From: Notospermus geniculatus
Taxonomy: Eukaryota > Nemertea > Pilidiophora > Heteronemertea > Lineidae
Assembly: GCA_002633025.1 (NCBI GenBank)
Contig: NMRB01001195.1
Span: 150,804 to 214,803, forward strand
Direction of reading: 5' to 3'
Length of the DNA stretch: 64,000 bases
The notes beneath the pieces are model-generated. The model made no database searches. It saw only the letters and a list, made by a program, of their open reading frames with translations, and had not been told where the DNA came from. Positions 47,001-59,000 of this stretch are shown one piece after another. Position 1 is the stretch's first letter. Every line of letters starts with the position of its first letter. Position numbers and translations under genes: made by a program.

Positions 47001-50000
47001 GGACGTCTGCAAGTGTGACAGGTTGTCCATTTTGATCAAATACAGGTCTTCCACTTTTGTCAAGTACTGGCGTTTGGCCGATGGACTGGATCTCGGCCAA
47101 AGAGACTGCTTTCCCGTCGTCTCCGAACAGTGGAATCGTTGCATCTGCCTGGATTTCGCCGACAGTGACCTGCTTTCCGTTTTCATCAAACACAGGTTTT
47201 CCTCTGCTGTCAAGTACAGGAATCTGGGAAATGACCGCGACCTCAGCTAACGACAATGGTTTCCCATCCTTGTCAAAAAGTGGCGGCCCTGCAACTGCCT
47301 GGAGTTCTTCGACTGTGAGAGGCTTTCCATCTTTGCCGAATACCGGTTTGCCACTCTTGTCGTGTACTGGCATTTGGGCAATGGCCTCGATCTCGTCCAA
47401 CGACACTGGTTTCCTGTCCTTGTCAAACAGAGGAATCTGTGGATTGGCCTGGATTTTCCCAACTGTGAGAGGCTCTCCATTTTCATCAAAAATAGGTCTT
47501 CCGCTCTTGTCAACTGCCGTAGTCTGTGGGATAGCCTGGATTTCAGCCAGTGAGACTGGTTTGCCATCCCCGTCGATAAATGGAGTCTGTCTATCTGCCT
47601 GGACGTCTGCAAGTGTGACAGGTTGTCCATTTTGATCAAATACAGGTCTTCCACTTTTGTCAAGTACTGGCGTTTGGCCGATGGACTGGATCTCGGCCAA
47701 AGAGACTGCTTTCCCGTCGTCTCCGAACAGTGGAATCGTTGCATCTGCCTGGATTTCGCCGACAGTGACCTGCTTTCCGTTTTCATCAAACACAGGTTTT
47801 CCTCTGCTGTCAAGTACAGGAATCTGGGAAATGACCGCGACCTCAGCTAACGACAATGGTTTCCCATCCTTGTCAAAAAGTGGCGGCCCTGCAACTGCCT
47901 GGAGTTCTTCGACTGTGAGAGGCTTTCCATCTTTGCCGAATACCGGTTTGCCACTCTTGTCGTGTACTGGCATTTGGGCAATGGCCTCGATCTCGTCCAA
48001 CGACACTGGTTTCCTGTCCTTGTCAAACAGAGGAATCTGTGGATTGGCCTGGATTTTCCCAACTGTGAGAGGCTCTCCATTTTCATCAAAAATAGGTCTT
48101 CCGCTCTTGTCAACTGCCGTAGTCTGTGGGATAGCCTGGATTTCAGCCAGTGAGACTGGTTTGCCATCCCCGTCGATAAATGGAGTCTGTCTATCTGCCT
48201 GGACGTCTGCAAGTGTGACAGGTTGTCCATTTTGATCAAATACAGGTCTTCCACTTTTGTCAAGTACTGGCGTTTGGCCGATGGACTGGATCTCGGCCAA
48301 AGAGACTGCTTTCCCGTCGTCTCCGAACAGTGGAATCGTTGCATCTGCCTGGATTTCGCCGACAGTGACCTGCTTTCCGTTTTCATCAAACACAGGTTTT
48401 CCTCTGCTGTCAAGTACAGGAATCTGGGAAATGACCGCGACCTCAGCTAACGACAATGGTTTCCCATCCTTGTCAAAAAGTGGCGGCCCTGCAACTGCCT
48501 GGAGTTCTTCGACTGTGAGAGGCTTTCCATCTTTGCCGAATACCGGTTTGCCACTCTTGTCGTGTACTGGCATTTGGGCAATGGCCTCGATCTCGTCCAA
48601 CGACACTGGTTTCCTGTCCTTGTCAAACAGAGGAATCTGTGGATTGGCCTGGATTTTCCCAACTGTGAGAGGCTCTCCATTTTCATCAAAAATAGGTCTT
48701 CCGCTCTTGTCAACTGCCGTAGTCTGTGGGATAGCCTGGATTTCAGCCAGTGAGACTGGTTTGCCATCCCCGTCGATAAATGGAGTCTGTCTATCTGCCT
48801 GGACGTCTGCAAGTGTGACAGGTTGTCCATTTTGATCAAATACAGGTCTTCCACTTTTGTCAAGTACTGGCGTTTGGCCGATGGACTGGATCTCGGCCAA
48901 AGAGACTGCTTTCCCGTCGTCTCCGAACAGTGGAATCGTTGCATCTGCCTGGATTTCGCCGACAGTGACCTGCTTTCCGTTTTCATCAAACACAGGTTTT
49001 CCTCTGCTGTCAAGTACAGGAATCTGGGAAATGACCGCGACCTCAGCTAACGACAATGGTTTCCCATCCTTGTCAAAAAGTGGCGGCCCTGCAACTGCCT
49101 GGAGTTCTTCGACTGTGAGAGGCTTTCCATCTTTGCCGAATACCGGTTTGCCACTCTTGTCGTGTACTGGCATTTGGGCAATGGCCTCGATCTCGTCCAA
49201 CGACACTGGTTTCCTGTCCTTGTCAAACAGAGGAATCTGTGGATTGGCCTGGATTTTCCCAACTGTGAGAGGCTCTCCATTTTCATCAAAAATAGGTCTT
49301 CCGCTCTTGTCAACTGCCGTAGTCTGTGGGATAGCCTGGATTTCAGCCAGTGAGACTGGTTTGCCATCCCCGTCGATAAATGGAGTCTGTCTATCTGCCT
49401 GGACGTCTGCAAGTGTGACAGGTTGTCCATTTTGATCAAATACAGGTCTTCCACTTTTGTCAAGTACTGGCGTTTGGCCGATGGACTGGATCTCGGCCAA
49501 AGAGACTGCTTTCCCGTCGTCTCCGAACAGTGGAATCGTTGCATCTGCCTGGATTTCGCCGACAGTGACCTGCTTTCCGTTTTCATCAAACACAGGTTTT
49601 CCTCTGCTGTCAAGTACAGGAATCTGGGAAATGACCGCGACCTCAGCTAACGACAATGGTTTCCCATCCTTGTCAAAAAGTGGCGGCCCTGCAACTGCCT
49701 GGAGTTCTTCGACTGTGAGAGGCTTTCCATCTTTGCCGAATACCGGTTTGCCACTCTTGTCGTGTACTGGCATTTGGGCAATGGCCTCGATCTCGTCCAA
49801 CGACACTGGTTTCCTGTCCTTGTCAAACAGAGGAATCTGTGGATTGGCCTGGATTTTCCCAACTGTGAGAGGCTCTCCATTTTCATCAAAAATAGGTCTT
49901 CCGCTCTTGTCAACTGCCGTAGTCTGTGGGATAGCCTGGATTTCAGCCAGTGAGACTGGTTTGCCATCCCCGTCGATAAATGGAGTCTGTCTATCTGCCT

Positions 50001-53000
50001 GGACGTCTGCAAGTGTGACAGGTTGTCCATTTTGATCAAATACAGGTCTTCCACTTTTGTCAAGTACTGGCGTTTGGCCGATGGACTGGATCTCGGCCAA
50101 AGAGACTGCTTTCCCGTCGTCTCCGAACAGTGGAATCGTTGCATCTGCCTGGATTTCGCCGACAGTGACCTGCTTTCCGTTTTCATCAAACACAGGTTTT
50201 CCTCTGCTGTCAAGTACAGGAATCTGGGAAATGACCGCGACCTCAGCTAACGACAATGGTTTCCCATCCTTGTCAAAAAGTGGCGGCCCTGCAACTGCCT
50301 GGAGTTCTTCGACTGTGAGAGGCTTTCCATCTTTGCCGAATACCGGTTTGCCACTCTTGTCGTGTACTGGCATTTGGGCAATGGCCTCGATCTCGTCCAA
50401 CGACACTGGTTTCCTGTCCTTGTCAAACAGAGGAATCTGTGGATTGGCCTGGATTTTCCCAACTGTGAGAGGCTCTCCATTTTCATCAAAAATAGGTCTT
50501 CCGCTCTTGTCAACTGCCGTAGTCTGTGGGATAGCCTGGATTTCAGCCAGTGAGACTGGTTTGCCATCCCCGTCGATAAATGGAGTCTGTCTATCTGCCT
50601 GGACGTCTGCAAGTGTGACAGGTTGTCCATTTTGATCAAATACAGGTCTTCCACTTTTGTCAAGTACTGGCGTTTGGCCGATGGACTGGATCTCGGCCAA
50701 AGAGACTGCTTTCCCGTCGTCTCCGAACAGTGGAATCGTTGCATCTGCCTGGATTTCGCCGACAGTGACCTGCTTTCCGTTTTCATCAAACACAGGTTTT
50801 CCTCTGCTGTCAAGTACAGGAATCTGGGAAATGACCGCGACCTCAGCTAACGACAATGGTTTCCCATCCTTGTCAAAAAGTGGCGGCCCTGCAACTGCCT
50901 GGAGTTCTTCGACTGTGAGAGGCTTTCCATCTTTGCCGAATACCGGTTTGCCACTCTTGTCGTGTACTGGCATTTGGGCAATGGCCTCGATCTCGTCCAA
51001 CGACACTGGTTTCCTGTCCTTGTCAAACAGAGGAATCTGTGGATTGGCCTGGATTTTCCCAACTGTGAGAGGCTCTCCATTTTCATCAAAAATAGGTCTT
51101 CCGCTCTTGTCAACTGCCGTAGTCTGTGGGATAGCCTGGATTTCAGCCAGTGAGACTGGTTTGCCATCCCCGTCGATAAATGGAGTCTGTCTATCTGCCT
51201 GGACGTCTGCAAGTGTGACAGGTTGTCCATTTTGATCAAATACAGGTCTTCCACTTTTGTCAAGTACTGGCGTTTGGCCGATGGACTGGATCTCGGCCAA
51301 AGAGACTGCTTTCCCGTCGTCTCCGAACAGTGGAATCGTTGCATCTGCCTGGATTTCGCCGACAGTGACCTGCTTTCCGTTTTCATCAAACACAGGTTTT
51401 CCTCTGCTGTCAAGTACAGGAATCTGGGAAATGACCGCGACCTCAGCTAACGACAATGGTTTCCCATCCTTGTCAAAAAGTGGCGGCCCTGCAACTGCCT
51501 GGAGTTCTTCGACTGTGAGAGGCTTTCCATCTTTGCCGAATACCGGTTTGCCACTCTTGTCGTGTACTGGCATTTGGGCAATGGCCTCGATCTCGTCCAA
51601 CGACACTGGTTTCCTGTCCTTGTCAAACAGAGGAATCTGTGGATTGGCCTGGATTTTCCCAACTGTGAGAGGCTCTCCATTTTCATCAAAAATAGGTCTT
51701 CCGCTCTTGTCAACTGCCGTAGTCTGTGGGATAGCCTGGATTTCAGCCAGTGAGACTGGTTTGCCATCCCCGTCGATAAATGGAGTCTGTCTATCTGCCT
51801 GGACGTCTGCAAGTGTGACAGGTTGTCCATTTTGATCAAATACAGGTCTTCCACTTTTGTCAAGTACTGGCGTTTGGCCGATGGACTGGATCTCGGCCAA
51901 AGAGACTGCTTTCCCGTCGTCTCCGAACAGTGGAATCGTTGCATCTGCCTGGATTTCGCCGACAGTGACCTGCTTTCCGTTTTCATCAAACACAGGTTTT
52001 CCTCTGCTGTCAAGTACAGGAATCTGGGAAATGACCGCGACCTCAGCTAACGACAATGGTTTCCCATCCTTGTCAAAAAGTGGCGGCCCTGCAACTGCCT
52101 GGAGTTCTTCGACTGTGAGAGGCTTTCCATCTTTGCCGAATACCGGTTTGCCACTCTTGTCGTGTACTGGCATTTGGGCAATGGCCTCGATCTCGTCCAA
52201 CGACACTGGTTTCCTGTCCTTGTCAAACAGAGGAATCTGTGGATTGGCCTGGATTTTCCCAACTGTGAGAGGCTCTCCATTTTCATCAAAAATAGGTCTT
52301 CCGCTCTTGTCAACTGCCGTAGTCTGTGGGATAGCCTGGATTTCAGCCAGTGAGACTGGTTTGCCATCCCCGTCGATAAATGGAGTCTGTCTATCTGCCT
52401 GGACGTCTGCAAGTGTGACAGGTTGTCCATTTTGATCAAATACAGGTCTTCCACTTTTGTCAAGTACTGGCGTTTGGCCGATGGACTGGATCTCGGCCAA
52501 AGAGACTGCTTTCCCGTCGTCTCCGAACAGTGGAATCGTTGCATCTGCCTGGATTTCGCCGACAGTGACCTGCTTTCCGTTTTCATCAAACACAGGTTTT
52601 CCTCTGCTGTCAAGTACAGGAATCTGGGAAATGACCGCGACCTCAGCTAACGACAATGGTTTCCCATCCTTGTCAAAAAGTGGCGGCCCTGCAACTGCCT
52701 GGAGTTCTTCGACTGTGAGAGGCTTTCCATCTTTGCCGAATACCGGTTTGCCACTCTTGTCGTGTACTGGCATTTGGGCAATGGCCTCGATCTCGTCCAA
52801 CGACACTGGTTTCCTGTCCTTGTCAAACAGAGGAATCTGTGGATTGGCCTGGATTTTCCCAACTGTGAGAGGCTCTCCATTTTCATCAAAAATAGGTCTT
52901 CCGCTCTTGTCAACTGCCGTAGTCTGTGGGATAGCCTGGATTTCAGCCAGTGAGACTGGTTTGCCATCCCCGTCGATAAATGGAGTCTGTCTATCTGCCT

Positions 53001-56000
53001 GGACGTCTGCAAGTGTGACAGGTTGTCCATTTTGATCAAATACAGGTCTTCCACTTTTGTCAAGTACTGGCGTTTGGCCGATGGACTGGATCTCGGCCAA
53101 AGAGACTGCTTTCCCGTCGTCTCCGAACAGTGGAATCGTTGCATCTGCCTGGATTTCGCCGACAGTGACCAGCTTTCCGTTTTCATCAAACACAGGTTTT
53201 CCTGTGCTGTCAAGTACAGGAATCTGGGAAATGACCGCGACCTCAGCTAACGACAATGGTTTCCCATCCTTGTCAAAAAGTGGCGGCCCTGCAACTGCCT
53301 GGAGTTCTTCGACTGTGAGAGGCTTTCTATCTTTGCCGAATACCGGTTTGCCACTCTTGTCGTGTACTGGCATTTGGGCAATGGCCTCGATCTCGTCCAA
53401 CGACACTGGTTTCCTGTCCTTGTCAAACAGAGGAATCTGTGGATTGGCCTGGATTTTCCCAACTGTGAGAGGCTCTCCATTTCTATCAAAAATAGGTCTT
53501 CCACTCTTGTCAACTGCCATAGTTTGTGGGATGGCCTGGATTCCAGCCAGTGAGACCGGTTTCTCATCCTCGTTGGTAAATGGAGTCTGTGTATCTGGCT
53601 GCATGTTGATAAATGATACTGGCTGTCCATTTGGATGTTTTGTGTCGGTCTCCATTTTTCCAACAGCTAGTGTTTGATTAATACATTTCCTCTCTAGCAA
53701 TGAAAGGGTCATGTAGTCTATCACCAGCTGTTGTTCGATTGCATCGACGAGTTCAATGAATGTTTTTGTTTCGAAATGCATTATCTGACCTGTTTCACCG
53801 TTCACTATGCGTCTATTTATACTATCAACGAAGCCAATGTAATGATGAATACTTTCTTTGATTAGTAAGTTTTCTACTTCAATAACACTCTCCTCTATTG
53901 CCTGTTGAAGAGTTAATTCCTTCCCTGTGTGTGGATCCCTGAATTTTCTTGTTGAAGGATTATAACAATTACTTTTGATTGCTTCCATTAATGGTACTGC
54001 TAAGGAATCAAAGATCACGCCTTTTTCAACAGCCTTATTGAGTTTTAAACATTCGCTGTCAAATGGATCAGTTATCGTACCTGTCGTGAGGTCAAATAAT
54101 CCCTGAGATATACCCTTTGAAAGGGTGAAAGGTGCACTGCCCTTGAAGTGTATTTTTGATCGATGTGTATCAAGTACTCCGCTTCTGATGGCGTCTTCCA
54201 AAGACAATAACTTCTCTGTCCCAGGCTCCTTTAATAAATTGCTGGCAGTGTCATAGAGCCCTTTACGGACAGCATCAGCTAACCCAAGTCCCTTCGCAAA
54301 GTCGGTGATGAGATTGTTTTTAACAGCTTCAGTAACGGAGATAACTTGTCCGGTTTTCAGTTCAACAACACGCCCTGAGATAGGATCTACTTGTCCAAAT
54401 GCAATTGCCTTGTGCAAGGGTCTTTGTTCGTTCTCTTCACCTCTAACAAATGAAGATACATCGTCAATCAACCCTGTTTCTATAGCTTCTCCAATTGTCA
54501 TCATTTCACCAGTGTGATGTTTTATCAAACCTGATTGTTCATCGTAAAGTCCTTTTTGGACTGCAGTGACTAGAGTTATGGGATGACTGAAATTCCTGAG
54601 TTGTTCTGAGGCACATGTTTCCCATTCTGGAATGCCCAAAAAGGAGCCTTCATGTAATGGGCCAATAGGTCTATCTCCTACAAAAATGTTAATGCTGTCA
54701 TGGCTTAAATGCGGAGACATGTCCGAGGATCCCCCTGCATGTCTCTTCCAGGATTCTGCACAGATCTGACTGTCCTGACTGTCCATTTTATCCAAGTTAT
54801 TCCTAGCTACAGAAGGATATAAGCTTGGTGGCACTATCTCACTGTTCAACAAGTCATCAACAACACAAGCACCAGCTGAACTTTTGACGTTTTCAGCAAG
54901 ACTTCTCGCGTGACGAGAGAGGGGCTCTAAACCTGCAAGATCTTGCTCGATAAGTGGCTTCCTGACCTCCACATCACTATCCTCAGCTGGTCTCAAAACA
55001 TGACCGTGACTATCAAACTGGAAACTGAACGGCCGTCTCGGTTTAGTACCAGGTTTCCGTCTTCGGAATACCACAACAACAGGGGGTGCTTCATTGTTTA
55101 CAGGCTCAATCCCATCTCCTTGAGTAGCACCAGAAGCAGTCTCCTTCCCCTGCAGTTGTTCTTTAGACTTTATTCTCCCAACGGTAACTTCGAATGTTTG
55201 CCGCATCTCTGTCATTGGCACTATGAAAGTTTTCCCAGCTGGTAAGGTTTCCACCACAGTAGAAGTTGGTGGGGATATGTCCTCCTCAGTGTCGGGAGAC
55301 CGTTGGCTGATTCGGTTCAGACCAACTGCAGGTGATGCTCCAACAAAGACAAAGGTAATGCTGTCACTAGAAAGTCCAATGTCCTCGTCATACATCTTAT
55401 CAAAGAGATGCAGATCAGTATCCGAAAGCGCATGGTACAATTCGGACTCCGTAACTTGTGATGCACTGAGGATATCTGGGGATGAAAATGACCTTTGCAT
55501 TGGGTAACCACTGCAAACGAAGTCAAGAGACTGCCGGTGATAAGATGGATCACTTCCAAATGAGCTCACACTAGATCTTCCAAATGAGCTCACACTGGAT
55601 CTGCCAAGACTGTGACGACTTCCTCTGTTTGAATAATCTAATGATGGCGATTTCTCTCGACCGCGGTCAAATATTGTGGGCTTGATCTCACTATCAGACC
55701 TCCAGTCCAATTCTGTCTCATCAGCCAGTTCCCTTGGAGTAGATTTTGTGTCATGGTCAACTGGCAGAAGAGACGTAACATTACCCAACATATCTTTGCT
55801 TTGTGGTCGATCTGCTACTTCAGAGAGCATGTCCTCATCATCCTCAACGATTAGGCTCGATCTTGGAGAAAAAGTGGCGGACTCATTATCTGAGCTAAGG
55901 GCAGAGTCACTTTCAAATCTTTTGCTTTTGCTGGAGGATGATGACACTTTTTTCTCACTTTCCTTTGCTTTCTCCGAGATATCCTTCAATTTAGATGTTG

Positions 56001-59000
56001 CTGCAGCAATCTGAGCACTGACTGGTGGACTACTTTCCTCTTCGCCAAGGCTGTGGGTAGGACTAAACGTACCCTCGGGGGACAAACTGGGTGAAACCAG
56101 CTCTGTGTCAGTTGCATTCAGGTCCGTGTCAATGCCACTTGTTTCATCTTCATCTTTATTCAGATGTCGGGGTCGAGGAGGTACTCCTTCACACGAGTCA
56201 TTATCCGAGTCCTGTCCAGACATTTCAGGCGTGTAGTCATCCCCTGGTGATGAAGGACCCATTTCTTTGACATGTGTAACACCAGAAAATTTGACGGATT
56301 TTGACTTCTCTTGATTGTCGCCTCCATCGGTCAGACCTGCATCTCCCGAGTCGACAGACTTGGGTTCCTTCAGAATACCCTTCACGTCACTATCACTTCT
56401 GGACTTGATGCCAGCAGCCATAAGTACCGCTTCTTTCATCTTTCCCTCAATTAAAGGACTGACACGTGAAACCGGTTCACCTGGGCTAACTGCTGCAACC
56501 ATATAACCTTCAGGTTCAGTTTCGTTAGATTCCCAACATGACGTCTTGCATATTCCTAACCTTTCTACAGTAGACTGTTTGCTTGGCAGTAGGTCTATAT
56601 TCGGGATCTTGTAGTAGCCTAATGGAGATTTGCTCGAAAAAGGCTCAGGTTTTCCAAGAGAAGACCACACTTCGACTCCAGATTTCACCAGCCTAAACAT
56701 AGACAATTTGGTTTGTGCATCAACTGTAGTCTTAATGGGTAATTCATCTTCACCCACAGCTTGGTCAAGCTTGACAACTGCTGTTGTCACCGCAGGAATG
56801 TTTGATGCCAAATTTTTGTCTGGTTCTCCCTCACCTGGCTTTTGTTTTGAAAGCACTTCTAGTTTTGGTGCAAAGTCAACAGGTGATATGCCACTGATTG
56901 ATAAACCTTTACTGTTTCCTTGCTCTGCTGGAAGTTTCCCCCACTGATCGATCTTGCAGCGGGACAACTGATCAGGTACAAAATCAACACTGACGTTCTT
57001 AGTTATACTGAGAGGCTGACAGGATGATATGGGTTTTGATTGGTCCAACGATGACCAGACGTCTATTGCTGAGAGCTGGACACCCTGTGGTGACAAACCA
57101 GTTTGATTGGCAGCTGGCTGGACCGTAGGGGGAGAACTCTGAGTCGCTTTTGTTAATTCCCTCGGATAGTCTTCTGATGACACAACCTCTAGCTCTTCTT
57201 CTTCAGTTTCAATCGGTTCTTCCACAATATGAAAACAGGCATCTTTTGTATCAGAAAACTTCAGTGTGGCACCTTCTGCAGACCTCGAGGATTCAGAAAC
57301 ACGTCCCAAAATGCCATCACTTTCTTTCCCGAGATTTAGTGACTCGTCATCTTCTGTATCCCAAGGCTCACCCACCTTTTTGGCTTTGGCAGTAACGGAG
57401 TGGATAACACCTGGATCATTGTCTGGATGAAATGGAGACAGTTGGTCACATACCCTTTCTTCAGTACCAGAAGGAACTGCCAAAGGAGTAACAAAACTGA
57501 CCTGAAAACCTTCATGGCTGTGTTCTGTATCCCACACTGGCATTCTACAAATGCCAAGTGCATGTAGTCTTTGCCTGGGAGGGTATTCCTCATCAGCCTG
57601 TACCACTCTAGTCAGCTTCTTACTTTTTGGTTGATGACCAGACACTGGTTTCGCTGCGTCATCCACATTGCTCCAGCAAATTGGACTTGTCACCTTCAGT
57701 GACTGCATCATCACTGCTGTCTGAGTCCTCCTTGTCCTCAGTTGATGCCCTGATTGTGTCCCTTCAGACAGTTTCTCCCTCAATTCTTCAGGTTGAGATA
57801 TCGAAGTCCCACTAAGTTTCCTACTCACATCTGAATCACTGGACTCCTCCCTTTGGTACGAGGGCGATTGAGATTCTACCTCAACTGAAGACAGACCTTC
57901 CTTGCTCTCGGTCTTTACTTTCTTTACATCAGGTTTGTTCATGTCGACCGATTTCTGAGAAAACGATTCAGGTGCTTCATCTCCAGAGCTCTGGTCACTA
58001 CTCACCGGCTTTCTTTTGCGTTTCCTTTTGTGATCATCACCTTCATCATCAGGCTCCCCAGCCCCAGCTACACAAAGCTGCTCACCCCTTGAGGCTAAAA
58101 GTTTTGATTTACTGTCATCAGATGGTTTCCCATCCCTGTGCATTTCCTCAACATGACCCAATCGTTCCAGACTTGAAGAACGCTGCACAGCTCCCATACT
58201 TGACACAGAGTAACCTTCATCATCACCACTGTTCGTCCCAGTACCTCGGGGGTGACTCTCTATTAAATCTGGCAACTGATAGCCTGACACCCTTGGACCA
58301 TTCCCCGGTCCATTCTCTGTAACTGGTGGTGCACACGAAGCAGACGTAAATCTACTATCACTGCTATTGAAGCAAATCATATCTGAATAAACGAGAGCTT
58401 GTCTTCTCGCTTCCATCTTCTTTGTAAATTTTCGAGGTGTTTTTCGACGTTCTGGTGCCTTGAAATGGACCACCTCACAGCGGATCATAGTGTCGACCAT
58501 GGAATTATCGTAGTTAGATTCAGTTGGGTAATATGTCCCTGAAATGTCACTGGCAGTTGGGATACATTCTGGTAGTGGAGCAACTGGCACTCTTGGTGTT
58601 GCTGCTCTACCTGGTGAACTGGGTTCAGAGGCATCACTGTTGTCCTCAGACATGGAGTCATACATAAGTTCAGCATCTTCCATCATGCCATTAACCATTG
58701 CACTCCTTAGTTCATCAGTAGCTGGCTTTGCCTCTTTTGTTTCCGAGTCTTGGTCAGGCTTCCCAGCTTGTTTGGTTGTGGTAGGAGTCTTGATGTCTTC
58801 ATCACTTACTCGAAGAGTCGATACATCTGCCAGAACCAACATCTGCTTTGAAGGCACAGGAGGCTGTCGAGGTTCATCTCCATCCAAGTCAGACGCCTCG
58901 TGCAGGGAATCCTCACTCATGGTTGAATCTGACATATGCCTGGCAAAAATTACGTCATCATCGGTGTTCATTATGGTGTGGAATACTGGATCTGTGTTGG

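Noticed and set aside
45121-53640. CRISPR-like or satellite array
   Set aside because: Units are 600 bp with no spacers, in a stop-free coding frame joined at both sides to other coding sequence.
43158-53677. Series of 192-codon plus-strand and 188-codon second-frame minus-strand open frames repeated every 600 bp
   Set aside because: They are shadows of the coding array. A stop-free frame in one unit is copied into all units; composition and continuity support only the long minus-strand frame.
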